A stretch of 64,000 bases of DNA from assembly GCA_030824495.1 (NCBI GenBank), contig JAVBXP010000015.1, positions 161,372 through 225,371 of the forward strand. Direction: 5' to 3'. Source of the DNA: a bacterium (GTDB lineage Bacteria; Pseudomonadota; Alphaproteobacteria; Caulobacterales; Caulobacteraceae). Position numbers and translations under genes: made by a program. Below the pieces are notes generated by a model. The model did not search any database, was not told where the DNA came from, and saw nothing but the letters and a program-made list of their open reading frames with translations. This document shows positions 33,146-42,672 of this stretch, piece by piece; positions within the stretch are counted from its first letter, which is position 1; each line of letters begins with the position of its first letter.

Positions 33146-33180
33146 GGCGATGACCTTAGGCGCGGGCGCTCCCAAAGGAA

Positions 33181-33210
33181 AAGGCCTCGCCCTGGGGGGA
33201 GCGAGGCCTT
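33181..33210 (-). terminator. intrinsic terminator after the TonB receptor gene
   Basis: AAGGCCTCGC/GCGAGGCCTT hairpin with a G-rich loop, followed on the minus strand by TTCCTTT. It lies 24 bases beyond the receptor stop and before the PiuC-like start, so the two genes may be only partly coupled. Confidence 0.7.
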
Positions 33211-33233
33211 GCGTCCGTTCCTCTGGGGGGAGG

Positions 33234-35531
33234 TTAGAAGCGGACGTTGAGGGTGAGGATCGCCTGACGGCCGGGGCCGTAATCAGCGTGGTGAACGCCG
33301 TTGGTGCGGGCGATATAGTCCTCGTCTGTGACGTTCTTCACATTGAGCTGAAGGTTCAGCGTGTCGGTGAAGCGGTAAGACGCGTAGGCGTCGAAGCGCC
33401 AGTAGGCCGGGGCGAACACCGCATTGGCCCCGCCGCCCGCGCCGCCCTGGTTGCCGCCGTAGCTGTCGGAAACGTAGTAGGCGCCGCCGCCGAAGCTGAA
33501 GGCGTCGGTCAGGTCGTAGGTGGTGAACAGGCTGAAGGAGTGCTCCGGCGTATTGGCCAGGCGATCACCTTCGTTGACGCCGTTGAACGCGCCGCGGACC
33601 AGTTCGCTATCCATGTAGGTATAGCCGCCGAACACCATCCAGGCGGGGGTGACCCGGCCGGTGACGCCGATTTCGAGGCCTTGAACCATGGTTTCGCCGA
33701 CCTGGGCGTAGATGCCGGTGTCGACCAGGACCTGCGCGTTTTCGCGGGTCATGTGGAACAGCGCCGCCGAGGTGGAGAGGCGCTCATGGAAGAAGGCCCA
33801 CTTCACGCCGATCTCGGCCGAGGTGACTTCTTCCGGGTCCAGCAGCACGTTGATCAGGTTGCCGCTGCCGTTGCCGGAGCTGCCGTTCTGGTCGCCGCCG
33901 CTGATGGTCGGCGGGGTCGAGGAGGTGCCGTAGGAGGCGTAGACGCTGCCGTTCGCGGTCGGCTTGTAAACCAGGCCGACCTGATAGTTCGTGAAGCTCC
34001 AGTCGCCCTTGCGCGGGGTCAGGGTCGTACCGGTCTGCACGCCCAGGGCGCTGGTCACCGCGACGTCGAGGCCTTTGACCGAGTATTCGTCATGGCGGAT
34101 GCCGAGGTTCAGCAGCCACTTGTCGCCGAACGAGATGGTGTCGAAGGCGTAGACGCCGACCGTCTGGGTATAGTTCACCGAGGCGTCAGGACGATTGACC
34201 ACGCCCTGCCACGGATCGCTGGGGTTCGGCGCGAAGACGCGGGTGCAATCGCCCACGCCGGCGGCGGTGACGTTGTTCGTGAAGCCCGTCGGGCAGGCCG
34301 AGCCCGCCGTGGTGTAGATCAGGTAGGAAGCGTTGCGGTTGGTCTCGCGCGACAGCTCCAGGCCCACATCGTAGCTGTGCTCGATGCCGCCGGTGGTGAA
34401 CTTGCCGTAGAAGTCGGTGACGTTGGCGACCGTCGTGGTCGGGTTCCAGCGCGACTTGGTTCCGCGCTTCATCCACCATTCGCCGGCGACGAACTGGGCC
34501 GCGCCGCCGTCGCCGGGGTTGGTGACCAGGTAGTCGTTCAGGGTCTTGGAATAGCGGAACACGTTCCGGAACGTGATCGCGTCGTTGATGTCGTGCTCGG
34601 TGATCAGGGTGGCGATGTCAGCTTCCGACTTTTGGAAGTCGCGCGCCGTGAGGCCGTAGAACGAGTCGCGCGGCACATTCAGAACGCCGCTGGCGTTGGC
34701 GCGCGGGGCGCCGGGGGTCTTGGTGTACAGCGGCACGCCGTAGTCGGGCATGTTGTTGGCGGTCAGGTGGTAGTAGCTGAACGTCACGCGCGTATCGGTG
34801 CCGATGCCGATGCCGGCGGCGATGGCCGCGCCCCAACGGTCGAAATCGACGGCGTCGCGGCCGGGGATGTCGCCCTGCGATCCCATCAAGTTGATGCGGA
34901 TGGCGCTGGTTTCGCCGATCGGCAGGTTGGCGTCGATGGTCCCGCGCAGATAGCTGTCGGTGCCGACCTGGGCCGAGACGTCGATCTGCTCTTCCAGCTT
35001 CGGACGCTTGGTCGTCAGGTTGATGCTGCCGCCGCCCGAGCCGCGGCCGTTATAGGCCGAGTCCGGACCCTTGATGACTTCGACCTGTTCAAGGTTGAAG
35101 ACCTCGCGGACCTGACCGCCGGAGTCGCGGACGCCGTCGACGAAGATGTTGTTGCCCGAGGCCTGGCCGCGGATGAACGGACGGTCGGCGAGCGGTTGGC
35201 CGCCTTCGCCTGCGCCGAAGGTGATGCCCGGCGAAGTTTGCAGAATGTCCTGCAGCGAGGTCGCCGCCGTCTGCTCGATGATCACGCGCGGAACCACGGT
35301 CACGCTGCGCGGGGTGTCGATCATTTGCGAGGTGTACTTCGGCGACGAGGGCTGCAGCGTGGCCTTGCCCTCGACCTGGACGCCGGAGACTTCCGTCGCG
35401 GCGTCAGCCGCTGCGTCGTCGGCCAGAGCCAGTTGCGGCGCGAAGGCCAGCCCCGCGACGCCCGCTACTGCGGCCGGGGTAAGCGCTTTGCGAGCGTAGG
35501 CGCGCACGCCGCTCGTCCGTCGATTGTCCAC
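33234..35531 (-). CDS. TonB-dependent catecholate-type siderophore receptor (Fiu-like)
   Basis: 765 aa. Signal peptide of about 37 residues (ending [10 protein letters not shown]), plug domain with [32 protein letters not shown]-containing [30 protein letters not shown] and [14 protein letters not shown], then a 22-strand barrel ending in the outer-membrane C-terminal phenylalanine (ILTLNVRF). The pairing with a PiuC-like hydroxylase matches Fiu/PiuA receptors, which import catecholate siderophore-iron. Tight regulation by iron is expected. Confidence 0.9.
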   Translation of the reverse strand: MDNRRTSGVRAYARKALTPAAVAGVAGLAFAPQLALADDAAADAATEVSGVQVEGKATLQPSSPKYTSQMIDTPRSVTVVPRVIIEQTAATSLQDILQTSPGITFGAGEGGQPLADRPFIRGQASGNNIFVDGVRDSGGQVREVFNLEQVEVIKGPDSAYNGRGSGGGSINLTTKRPKLEEQIDVSAQVGTDSYLRGTIDANLPIGETSAIRINLMGSQGDIPGRDAVDFDRWGAAIAAGIGIGTDTRVTFSYYHLTANNMPDYGVPLYTKTPGAPRANASGVLNVPRDSFYGLTARDFQKSEADIATLITEHDINDAITFRNVFRYSKTLNDYLVTNPGDGGAAQFVAGEWWMKRGTKSRWNPTTTVANVTDFYGKFTTGGIEHSYDVGLELSRETNRNASYLIYTTAGSACPTGFTNNVTAAGVGDCTRVFAPNPSDPWQGVVNRPDASVNYTQTVGVYAFDTISFGDKWLLNLGIRHDEYSVKGLDVAVTSALGVQTGTTLTPRKGDWSFTNYQVGLVYKPTANGSVYASYGTSSTPPTISGGDQNGSSGNGSGNLINVLLDPEEVTSAEIGVKWAFFHERLSTSAALFHMTRENAQVLVDTGIYAQVGETMVQGLEIGVTGRVTPAWMVFGGYTYMDSELVRGAFNGVNEGDRLANTPEHSFSLFTTYDLTDAFSFGGGAYYVSDSYGGNQGGAGGGANAVFAPAYWRFDAYASYRFTDTLNLQLNVKNVTDEDYIARTNGVHHADYGPGRQAILTLNVRF

Positions 35532-35599
35532 GAGAATACCCCGCCTCGATGAGAATGAAACTGAGAGGCGCTATTAGTTACATGGTGCGGAGCTGGCAA

Positions 35600-35614
35600 T
35601 GCGAATTAGTCGCA
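35600..35614. promoter_or_regulatory. candidate Fur-type operator upstream of the receptor gene
   Basis: TGCGAATTAGTCGCA: perfect five-base arms around ATTAG, 69 bases upstream of the receptor start, in an AT-richer stretch. Related half-sites (GGTCGCAATTTGG) follow. It resembles a Fur/Mur-type palindrome, but the assignment rests mostly on the gene's expected regulation. Confidence 0.35.
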
Positions 35615-35760
35615 AGTGTGGCGACTGTGGCTATTTGGTCGCAATTTGGCGCTGAACCGCCTTAGTCGACAAAACCGCGAACTTTGTCGCTTGGAGCTCG
35701 CAACTCCCGGCGGCTTGCGCTGTTCCCCATAAGTCCTTCCGGCCAGTTCCAGGAAAGTCC

Positions 35761-35952
35761 ATGGCTCAGTTCAGCGTGTTCGACATCGTCCGCCCGTTCA
35801 TGTGGATCGGGGCGTTCGCTTTTGTCCTCGGGTTCGCCGGCTATCTGTTCATCGGCTCTGGCGAGCAGCCTCTTTACGCGCAAGATGCGCCGGCGACGGT
35901 GCAGGCTTCTGCGCCTGCCGCTCCGCCGCCTTTGGATCTGCGAGCGGTCTAG
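35761..35952 (+). CDS. small single-pass membrane protein
   Basis: 63 aa, not recognised. One membrane helix (about residues 13-33, FMWIGAFAFVLGFAGYLFIGS) followed by a short Ala/Pro-rich tail (APATVQASAPAAPPPLDL). AGGAAAG lies a few bases upstream of the ATG, supporting real translation. It overlaps the convergent cysQ stop by four bases and stands alone. Function unknown. Confidence 0.6.
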   Translation: MAQFSVFDIVRPFMWIGAFAFVLGFAGYLFIGSGEQPLYAQDAPATVQASAPAAPPPLDLRAV

Positions 35953-36710
35953 CCGCCGCGCGCCACGAACCATCCGTTGCGGAAGCCCGCGTCGGCCTTG
36001 CCGTAGACGAAATCCTCGCCCTCAGGCGTCTTCAGTTGGCCGCCCGCTGCCTGAAGCACCGCGTGCCCCGCGGCGATGTCCCACTCCATGGTGGGTCCAT
36101 GGCGCGGATAGATGTCGGCCGCGCCTTCGGCGAGGCGGCAGAACTTGATCGATGAATCCATCGGTTCGCGCAGGTCGAAGCCGTATTGGTCCGCCAGCTT
36201 CTTGGCGGTTTCTTCGGACATGGTGTGACTGACCAGCGCGACCGCCGCCCCCTTGGGCCAGGGACGCACGGTGACAGGTTCGGCCGCGCCGCCGATCTGG
36301 CGTTTCATCGCCTTGCCGCCTTGGGTGAACCAGGTCTCGTCCGAGGCCGGCGCGGTCACGGCGCCCGCGACAGGGCGGCCGTTTTCGATCAGGCCGATAT
36401 TGACGGTGAAGTTGGGGTCGCCGCGCACGAAGGCCTTGGTGCCATCGACGGGATCGACCAGGAAAAAGCGCGGGCCAATGGCGTCGGGCGTGCCGAACTC
36501 GCTGGCGTCTTCTTCAGACACGATCGGAATGTCGGGGAACATCGCGGTCAGGCGTTCGACGATGAGGATTTCGCCCCGGCGGTCAGCTTCGGTCACCGGA
36601 CTTTCGTCGGCCTTGGAGAAGACCGTCAGGCCTGTGCGCCACAGGGGCAGGATCAGGGCGCTGGCTTCTTCGCATATGTCGGCCAGGGCCGCGCCGATGT
36701 CGCGGCTCAT
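35949..36710 (-). CDS. cysQ: 3'(2'),5'-bisphosphate nucleotidase CysQ
   Basis: 253 aa, inositol monophosphatase superfamily. Metal sites: VSEED (about residue 64), FLVDPVDGTKAFVRGDPNFTVNIGLIENGRPVAGAV and the final TMEWDIAAGHAVLQAAGG. The segment SSIKFCRLAEGAADIYPRHGPT is CysQ-specific. It removes the phosphate from PAP formed in sulfate assimilation. The start overlaps the DUF3553 stop by four bases, so the two are cotranscribed. Confidence 0.9.
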   Translation of the reverse strand: MSRDIGAALADICEEASALILPLWRTGLTVFSKADESPVTEADRRGEILIVERLTAMFPDIPIVSEEDASEFGTPDAIGPRFFLVDPVDGTKAFVRGDPNFTVNIGLIENGRPVAGAVTAPASDETWFTQGGKAMKRQIGGAAEPVTVRPWPKGAAVALVSHTMSEETAKKLADQYGFDLREPMDSSIKFCRLAEGAADIYPRHGPTMEWDIAAGHAVLQAAGGQLKTPEGEDFVYGKADAGFRNGWFVARGG

Positions 36711-36904
36711 CGGGCGCCTCGGGGATCTTCGCCGATGAAAGTCAGGCGTACGACATTGGCGTCGATCACCTGTTTGCCCGCGTTTTCGAAGTTCACCGTC
36801 ACCTTGTGTCCCGCCACCGTCTGCACCTGACCCAATCCCCAGTCGTCCTGGCTCGGGTGCTTGACCAGCACGCCGGGCTCGAGGAAGGGGTCGGGACCGT
36901 TCAT
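36707..36904 (-). CDS. DUF3553 protein
   Basis: 65 aa from MNGPDPFLEPGVLVKHPSQ. The DUF3553 core is WGLGQVQTVAGHKVTVNFENAGKQVID, a small beta-barrel-like sequence resembling the RNA-polymerase-binding CarD/UvrD-tail type folds. Its function has not been established. An earlier in-frame ATG at 36940 is less likely. It lies upstream of and overlapping cysQ, and divergent from chpT. Confidence 0.78.
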   Translation of the reverse strand: MNGPDPFLEPGVLVKHPSQDDWGLGQVQTVAGHKVTVNFENAGKQVIDANVVRLTFIGEDPRGAR

Positions 36905-36968
36905 GCTCGGTTCCTTAGAGTGCTGGGGCGCGTTTGCCAAAGCGCCAAATCAGGCCAAGTTGCAGGCG

Positions 36969-37637
36969 ATGATGGACGGCGACACACCAGAGACGACCCC
37001 GGCGGCCCTGCCGCGCACCGCAGAGGTGGCGGCCTTCTTGGCCGCGCGCATGTGTCACGACTTCATCAGTCCGGCCAGCGCCATCGTCTCAGGCCTGGAC
37101 CTGCTGGACGATCCCAGCGCCCAGGACATGAAGGAAGACGCGATGAACCTGATCGCGGGTTCGGCGCGCAAGCTGACCGATCTGCTGTCGTTCACGCGGG
37201 TGGCTTTCGGGGCCTCGGCCTCGGCCGAGACTTTCGATCCGCGCGAGCTGCACAAGCTGGCCCAAGGCGTCTTCAACCATATGCGCGCCCAGCTCGACTG
37301 GCAGGTCGATGCGACCGCGGTGAACAAGCCGGCCGCGCGGCTGCTCATGAACCTGGCTCAGATGGGCGGCGCGGCGCTGCCGACCGGCGGCACGGCCACC
37401 ATCCGCGCCGTCGCCGAAGGCGCGTCGATCGCCATCGCCGTGGAGGCCGTCGGCCCGCGCGCGCGGCTACGCCCCGAAGTCCTGCGCGGCCTGGCTGGTG
37501 AAGGCCTCGGCGATGGCCTGCACGGTCATTGGGTGCAGGCCTACTATGTCCACCTGTTCACCACGGACGCCGGCGGGCGGATCTTCGCCGACGTCGGTGA
37601 CGAGCGGGTGACCTTCGCGGCGACGGTCCCGGCCTAG
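36969..37637 (+). CDS. chpT: histidine phosphotransferase ChpT
   Basis: 222 aa. The four-helix-bundle phosphotransfer histidine is in ARMCHDFISPASAIVSGLDLLDDPSAQDMKEDAMNLIAGSARKL, followed by LLSFTRVAFGASASAETFDPRELHKLA and a degenerate ATPase-like C-terminal domain (RARLRPEVLRGLAGEGL...HGHWVQAYYVHL). ChpT relays phosphate from CckA to CtrA and CpdR in the Caulobacter cell cycle. The start is one of two adjacent ATGs (36969/36972); a longer frame to 36861 would run into the divergent gene. The strongest taxonomic marker in the window. Confidence 0.95.
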   Translation: MMDGDTPETTPAALPRTAEVAAFLAARMCHDFISPASAIVSGLDLLDDPSAQDMKEDAMNLIAGSARKLTDLLSFTRVAFGASASAETFDPRELHKLAQGVFNHMRAQLDWQVDATAVNKPAARLLMNLAQMGGAALPTGGTATIRAVAEGASIAIAVEAVGPRARLRPEVLRGLAGEGLGDGLHGHWVQAYYVHLFTTDAGGRIFADVGDERVTFAATVPA

Positions 37638-38053
37638 GGAGACGAACGCCCCTTGGGGTCCGGTCCGAAGCGGTTCGGGCCTGGCGTGCCGTCCAGCAGA
37701 TAGAAGATAAACAGCACTAGCTGCCCGATCAGCGGGATGAAGCCCAGCAGGATCCACCAACCCTTGCGGTTGGTGTCGTGCAGCCGGCGGAAGGTGACGG
37801 CCAGGCTGGGCACCAGCAGCGCCAGCATTACAGCGAAATGAAGCAGGGCCACCGCCATGAGCGGCCCGCTCATCGGCACATTGGCCGAGGCGGGGTAGCC
37901 CATGAGCAGGTCTTGGCCGCCTACGGCGCTGATCAGCGCCATGAAGACGATCTCTATCAGGAAGATGAGCAGCGCGAAGAGCCAGAACTCCTTGCGGCGC
38001 GCTCGTCCCGAGAAGTCCGCATATTTGCGGATCGGTTGGAACATCAGCTCCAT
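37634..38053 (-). CDS. DUF805 membrane protein
   Basis: 139 aa. Typical DUF805 layout: MFQPIRKYADFSGRARRKEFWLF at the N-terminus, three or four membrane helices (about residues 25-46, 64-88 and 99-118), the FRRLHDTNRKGWWILLGFIPLIG motif, and the end DGTPGPNRFGPDPKG. The function of the family is unknown. Its stop overlaps the convergent chpT stop (CTAG). Confidence 0.88.
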   Translation of the reverse strand: MELMFQPIRKYADFSGRARRKEFWLFALLIFLIEIVFMALISAVGGQDLLMGYPASANVPMSGPLMAVALLHFAVMLALLVPSLAVTFRRLHDTNRKGWWILLGFIPLIGQLVLFIFYLLDGTPGPNRFGPDPKGRSSP

Positions 38054-38125
38054 CTAGCCCTCCCAAGCTAGGTTTTATTGAAACCTAGCCTAGTTGGGCG
38101 CGATGGCAACTTTTACGCGTATTTC

Positions 38126-39490
38126 TTACGGGTTGACGTTGGGCGGGAAGGCTTGGCGCTGGCCGTCCTGCTTGGCGACGACGCCGCGATGCATGACGAA
38201 GGTCGGATGTTCCAGCTGAGTGACGTCGCTCAGCGGGCTCTTGGCGACGGCGACGATATCGGCGTCCTTGCCCGGCTCCAGGGTGCCCAGGGTCGAGGAA
38301 CGGCCGAGCAGGTCGGCGGCGTTGACCGTGGCAGTCTTGATGGCGTCGGCCGGGCTCATGCCCGCATCGACCATCAACTTGAATTCCTGGGCGTTGTCAC
38401 CGTGCGCCGAGACGCCGGTGTCGGTGCCGAAGGCGATCTTCACGCCGGACTTGTACTGGATGACGTGGTTGGCGAACGCGACCTTGTTGGCTTCCTCGGC
38501 CTTGGCCAGCGAGTTAGCCGAGCGCGAGCCGGCGCGACCTTGGTTCACCGCCGCTTGAGGCGCGAGCATTGTCGGCACCAGATAGGCGCCGGTCTTCTTG
38601 AACAGGGCCAGGGTGGCGTCGTCGGTATAGGTCGCGTGTTCGATGGAATCGACGCCGGCGCGCAGGGCGGCGTCGATGCCTTCCTTGCCATGGGCGTGGG
38701 CGGCGACCTTGCGGCCAAACATGTGGGCGGTGTCGACGATGGCCTTCATTTCGTCGTCGAAGAGCTGTTGGCCGAGGCCGCCCGCGACGTTGGACAGCAC
38801 CCCGCCGGTCGCGCCGAACTTGATCACCTCGGCGCCCTGCGAGATTTGCGAGCGCACGGCGCGTCGGCAGTCGTCAGCGCCGCTGCAGAGGTTTTCCGAG
38901 TTCTCGTGAGCGATGTGGGCCAGTTCGCGGTTCAGGTTGTTCGAGCCGTCGCCATGGCCGCCGTTGATCGAGATCATCCGTCCAGCCGGAACGATGGTCG
39001 GGCCGGTCAACAGGCCGGAATTGATGCCGTCGCGCAGGGCGGTGACGGCATGGATGTCGCTACCCAGGTCGCGGATGGTGGTGAAACCGGCTTCCAGCGT
39101 ACGGCGAGCATTATCGATGCCGATGACCATGTTGTCTTCGTAGTCGCGGGTCGGGGCCTCCATGCGCCCGCGAACCTTGTCGTCGTCGCTGAAGATGTGG
39201 ACGTGCATGTCGATCAGGCCCGGCAGCACGAACTGGTCGCGCAGATCGAGCACGGCAGCGCCGGCGACGCCGGCGGCTTCCGGGGTCACGAAGCCGTCGC
39301 GCACGGACTCGATCTTGCCGTTGCGAACGACGATGGTCGAGGCGCCGCGCGGCGCCTGGCCTGGCTTGTCCAGCAAAGCGCCGGCATGAATGACTGAAAT
39401 CTTGGCCGGCGCAGCGGTCTGGGCCAGCACCGGGCTGACCGCGGCCATGCTGAGGACGGCGGCGGCGATTGAAGCCGGAACAATACGCAT
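38126..39490 (-). CDS. secreted amidohydrolase (cog1228-type, prolidase-like)
   Basis: 454 aa. Signal peptide of about 23 residues (ending SPVLAQ). Metal-binding residues: FVLPGLIDMHVHIF (HxH), GAEVIKFGATGGV (carboxylated Lys), VAAHAHGKEGIDAALRAGVDSIEHATY (two His) and IAFGTDTG (Asp). It resembles the Caulobacter cog1228 proteins reported to hydrolyse X-Arg/Lys or X-Pro dipeptides, so it is probably a periplasmic peptidase, though substrate cannot be fixed by eye. Standing alone. Confidence 0.85.
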   Translation of the reverse strand: MRIVPASIAAAVLSMAAVSPVLAQTAAPAKISVIHAGALLDKPGQAPRGASTIVVRNGKIESVRDGFVTPEAAGVAGAAVLDLRDQFVLPGLIDMHVHIFSDDDKVRGRMEAPTRDYEDNMVIGIDNARRTLEAGFTTIRDLGSDIHAVTALRDGINSGLLTGPTIVPAGRMISINGGHGDGSNNLNRELAHIAHENSENLCSGADDCRRAVRSQISQGAEVIKFGATGGVLSNVAGGLGQQLFDDEMKAIVDTAHMFGRKVAAHAHGKEGIDAALRAGVDSIEHATYTDDATLALFKKTGAYLVPTMLAPQAAVNQGRAGSRSANSLAKAEEANKVAFANHVIQYKSGVKIAFGTDTGVSAHGDNAQEFKLMVDAGMSPADAIKTATVNAADLLGRSSTLGTLEPGKDADIVAVAKSPLSDVTQLEHPTFVMHRGVVAKQDGQRQAFPPNVNP

Positions 39491-39562
39491 TGAGAACTCC
39501 CCCTAATATGCGGCGCACTCTACCTTGAGCAGCCGCCTCGTCCAGACCACAACGGTGATCGA

Positions 39563-39949
39563 ATGAACCAGAGTCTCGCTCTCAGCACCCTTGTCGTGCG
39601 CGACTATGACGAGGCGATCGCCTTTTATGTCGGCAAGCTTGGCTTCATCCTCACCGGTGACGACGACATGGGAGGCGGTAAACGCTGGGTGGTGGTGACG
39701 CCGCCTGGATCCCAGGGTGGGCTTTTGCTGGCCAAGGCGGCCGGCGACGTTCAGGCCGCGCGGATCGGCGACCAGACGGGAGGCCGGGTCGGCTTCTTCC
39801 TGCACACCGACGATTTCGACGGCGACCATGCGCGGATGAGCGCGGCGGGGGTGAATTTTCTCGAGGCGCCGCGCCGCGAGGCCTATGCGACGGTGGCGGT
39901 GTTCGAGGATCTCTACGGAAACCGGTGGGATTTGCTGCAACCGAAATGA
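39563..39949 (+). CDS. VOC/glyoxalase-fold protein
   Basis: 128 aa. One vicinal-oxygen-chelate unit with two beta-alpha-beta-beta-beta modules: LSTLVVRDYDEAIAFYVGKLGF at the start, RWVVVTPPGSQGGLLLAKA, GGRVGFFLHTDDFDGDHARM and the final FEDLYGNRWDLLQ with the metal-ligand glutamate region. It may be a glyoxalase, resistance protein or extradiol-type enzyme; substrate unknown. Confidence 0.85.
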   Translation: MNQSLALSTLVVRDYDEAIAFYVGKLGFILTGDDDMGGGKRWVVVTPPGSQGGLLLAKAAGDVQAARIGDQTGGRVGFFLHTDDFDGDHARMSAAGVNFLEAPRREAYATVAVFEDLYGNRWDLLQPK

Positions 39950-40015
39950 GAGCTTCTGACTCGCCCTTTGCGCCGATGCGATGTTTGATCATGGCCAGCC
40001 AAGGGAGATGAGACG

Positions 40016-40897
40016 ATGTCCGCTCTGAAGATCCGCAAGGTGGCCGGCGCCCTCGGCGCCGAGATTTCCGGAGTCGATCTCGGCGCGAACCTGCCGGACG
40101 AGGTCATCGCCCAAATCCGCCAGGCCTTTGTCGAGCATCAGGTGGTGTTCTTCCGCGACCAGCACTTGTCGCCGGAACAGCAACTGGCCTTTGGCCGGCG
40201 CTTCGGACCGCTGAACATCCATCCGTATGTCGCCGGCATGGACGGCCATCCGGAGGTGATGGAGATCGTCAAGGAGCCCGAGGACCGGGTCAATTTCGGC
40301 GGCGGCTGGCACTCCGATATGAGCTTCCTCGAAAGCCCGTCGATCGGGTCGATCCTCTATGCGGTCGAGATCCCGGAGTGGGGCGGCGACACGCTGTTCG
40401 CCAGCCAGGCGGCGGCCTATGACGCGCTGTCGCCGGGCCTGAAGGCGACGCTGGAGACCCTCAACGGCGTCCATTCGGCGGGGCGGGAATATTCGTCCCA
40501 AGGCCACTCGGCTCAGGAGCGCAAGACCATGAAGGTGGTCGAGGCCGAGGGCGCGGTGGGGGAGTTCATTCACCCCGTCGTCAAGGTGCACCCCGAGACG
40601 GGCCGCAAGGCGCTCTATGTGAATCCGGCTTTCACGATGCGGATCGAGGGCTGGAGCAAGCGCGAGAGCAAGGCGCTGCTCGACTTCCTGTTCGAGCATT
40701 CCCGGTATGAGGCCTTCACCTGCAGGTTCGCCTGGACCGCCGGTGCAGTCGCCTTCTGGGACAACCGCTCGGTTTGGCATTTTGCGCTCAACGACTATCC
40801 CGGCCAGCGTCGCCATATGCGGCGTGTGACCGTGGACGCTTGGCCCGCAGGGGCGAGCGCCGGCTCGGTTTCCAGACTGAGGGAGCCCGCCGAATAG
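40016..40897 (+). CDS. TauD/TfdA-family Fe(II)/2-oxoglutarate dioxygenase
   Basis: 293 aa. The HxD motif is in GGGWHSDMSFLESPS (about residue 99), the distal His and 2-OG Arg in VAFWDNRSVWHFALNDYPGQRRHMRRVTV, with GDTLFASQAAAYDALSPGLK between. The family includes taurine and alkylsulfonate dioxygenases. No sulfonate transporter is adjacent, so the substrate is unknown. AGGGAGATG-like ribosome site upstream (GGGAGATGAGACG). Confidence 0.88.
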   Translation: MSALKIRKVAGALGAEISGVDLGANLPDEVIAQIRQAFVEHQVVFFRDQHLSPEQQLAFGRRFGPLNIHPYVAGMDGHPEVMEIVKEPEDRVNFGGGWHSDMSFLESPSIGSILYAVEIPEWGGDTLFASQAAAYDALSPGLKATLETLNGVHSAGREYSSQGHSAQERKTMKVVEAEGAVGEFIHPVVKVHPETGRKALYVNPAFTMRIEGWSKRESKALLDFLFEHSRYEAFTCRFAWTAGAVAFWDNRSVWHFALNDYPGQRRHMRRVTVDAWPAGASAGSVSRLREPAE

Positions 40898-40953
40898 GGG
40901 CCCGGCGGCCCATTCCAATTAAAAAACAAAGACTTTCATTAGGGAGATTTTAG

Positions 40954-41772
40954 ATGAGCGAAGCCCGCATAAATGCCGATGGGCCGTTGAAGGGCCGTGT
41001 CGCCCTGGTTACCGGCGCCAGCCGAGGCATCGGCGAATCCATCGCTGCACGCCTGGCGATGGAGGGCGCCAAGGTGGTGGTGTCCGCCAGAACCGCCGAA
41101 AGCGGCGAGAGCCGACTGCCCGGCACGCTTCACGACACCGTCGAGCGGATCCGGAAAGCCGGCGGCCACGCCGCCTTCATCAAGGCTGATCTGGCCCAAG
41201 CAAGCGAGCGCGAGCGCCTGGTTGAGGAGGCCGAGGCCACGTTCGGCCCCATCGACATCCTGATCAACAACGCCGCCATCACCTATTTCATCCCGGTCGA
41301 GGAGTTTCCCGAGAAACGCTTCAAGCTGATGATGGAGGTGCAGGTCTATGCGCCCTTCCACCTGTCGCAGCTGGTGCTGCCGGGCATGCGCGCGCGCAAG
41401 CAGGGCTGGATCGTCAACATATCCTCCCCGGCCGGCATCCACCCGCAAAAGCCCTATCGCGGCGGCCGGGGCGGCACGGTCTACGGCATGTGCAAGGCCG
41501 CCTTGGAGCGGTTCAGCACCGGCCTGGCCTCCGAGGTCTATGACGACGGGATCGCGGTCAACGTCGTCTCACCTGGGCTGGTCGATACGCCCGGCGTCGC
41601 GGTGCATGGCTTGATCAATGAGGCGACCAAGGACCGGGTGCAGCCGATCGAGTTCATTTCGGAGGCCGTTTACCAACTGGCCTCGGGCGATCCCAAGACC
41701 CTGACCGGCCGCGTCGACTATGCCGAGCCCCTGCTGAAGGAACTCGGGATCAAGCCGGCCGAACTGGTGTAG
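40954..41772 (+). CDS. short-chain dehydrogenase/reductase
   Basis: 272 aa. TGxxxGIG cofactor motif VTGASRGIGESIAARLA, NNAAIT, the catalytic Ser in VNISSPAG and the YxxxK in VYGMCKAALERF. A seven-base insertion-type loop (HPQKPYRGGRGGT) between Ser and Tyr is slightly unusual. NAD(P)-dependent alcohol or ketone interconversion of unknown substrate; follows the TauD gene by 56 bases. Confidence 0.87.
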   Translation: MSEARINADGPLKGRVALVTGASRGIGESIAARLAMEGAKVVVSARTAESGESRLPGTLHDTVERIRKAGGHAAFIKADLAQASERERLVEEAEATFGPIDILINNAAITYFIPVEEFPEKRFKLMMEVQVYAPFHLSQLVLPGMRARKQGWIVNISSPAGIHPQKPYRGGRGGTVYGMCKAALERFSTGLASEVYDDGIAVNVVSPGLVDTPGVAVHGLINEATKDRVQPIEFISEAVYQLASGDPKTLTGRVDYAEPLLKELGIKPAELV

Positions 41773-41785
41773 CCGAACCTTCAAG

Positions 41786-41924
41786 TGTCATCCCGGAAGC
41801 CGCGTAGCGGCTGTCCGGGATCCATGAACACCTAATCGGGCAAGTCCGGGCAAGGCCTCGCCATCTTCTGCGAGCCCGGCGCAAATGGGTCCCGGACAAG
41901 CGCTTTGCGCTTTCCGGGATGACA
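41786..41924. repeat. intergenic inverted-repeat element (related to copies 1-3)
   Basis: TGTCATCCCGGAA and TTCCGGGATGACA arms (13 of 13 complementary) close a 139-base element that contains further inverted segments (AAGCCGCGTAGCGGCTGTCC, AAGCGCTTTGCGCTT). It lies between the SDR and GST 3' ends. The GTCATCC ends link it to the 10-17 kb elements, but the interior differs. Confidence 0.7.
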
Positions 41925-41946
41925 TTTGGGCGGGGGCGCTCGCGTC

Positions 41947-42672
41947 CTACCCGACCGGAGCCGGGCGGGCGCGCTGATTGTAGAGCAGCTTGCGGCGGCG
42001 CGCCTGTTCCTCGGGGCTGACGGTCGCTGGGTCTTCCGGCGGGCCGGCGACTACAGCCATGCCGCGCTGGACGCCTGGCCGCGCCGACATCTCGTCCCAC
42101 CAGCGCTTGAAGTACTTGAACTCTCCCATGTCGATGCCTTGCAGTTCCCAGCTGGCGGTCCAGGGATAGGAGATCATGTCGGCGATCGAATAGTCGTCAC
42201 CGGCGATATAGCGGCGATCATAGAGCCGGTTGTTCAGTACGCCGTAGAGGCGGTGAACCTCGTCGTTGAAGCGGCGCTGCGCATAGGATTGGTCGCCCTG
42301 ATCGGCGGGAACGCGGCTGAAATGCCCCCGCTCGCCGAATTTCGGACCCTGGTTGGCCATCTGCCAGATCACCCATTGGGTGACCTCGTACTTGCCGCGA
42401 ATGTCCGTCGGCAGGAAGCGGCCGGCCTTTTCGGCGAGGTACAGCATGATGGCGCCGGATTCGAAGACGCTGATCGGCGGGCCGCCGTCAGCCGGGTCGT
42501 TGTCGACCATCGCCGGCATTCGGTTGTTGGGGCCGATCTGCAGGAACCCGTCGGTGAACTGGTCGCCCTTGCCGATGTTCACCGGCACGATCTGGTAGGG
42601 GAGACCGAGCTCCTCCAGCAGGATGGTGACCTTCTTTCCGTTCGGCGTGGGCCAGTAGTGGAGGTCGATCAT
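41947..42672 (-). CDS. glutathione S-transferase (YfcG/Nu-class-like)
   Basis: 241 aa. Thioredoxin-like N-terminal domain IDLHYWPTPNGKKVTILLEELGLPYQIVPVNIGKGDQF, the glutathione loop NNRMPAMVDND and SVFESGAIMLYLAEKAGRFLP, then an all-helical domain with YIAGDDYSIADMISYPW. It matches disulfide-reductase YfcG-type GSTs. Role: glutathione-dependent detoxification or disulfide reduction in the cytoplasm. Confidence 0.9.
   Translation of the reverse strand: MIDLHYWPTPNGKKVTILLEELGLPYQIVPVNIGKGDQFTDGFLQIGPNNRMPAMVDNDPADGGPPISVFESGAIMLYLAEKAGRFLPTDIRGKYEVTQWVIWQMANQGPKFGERGHFSRVPADQGDQSYAQRRFNDEVHRLYGVLNNRLYDRRYIAGDDYSIADMISYPWTASWELQGIDMGEFKYFKRWWDEMSARPGVQRGMAVVAGPPEDPATVSPEEQARRRKLLYNQRARPAPVG

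Noticed and set aside
33144..35552. 802-residue open frame on the plus strand
   Set aside because: It is antisense to the TonB receptor gene, whose signal peptide, plug motifs and C-terminal phenylalanine are intact. The plus-strand frame has no recognisable domain and reflects high-GC codon bias.
35702..35726. GGAAC-N16-AGTT on the minus strand
   Set aside because: Non-consensus -10 and 170 bases from the receptor start; likely chance.
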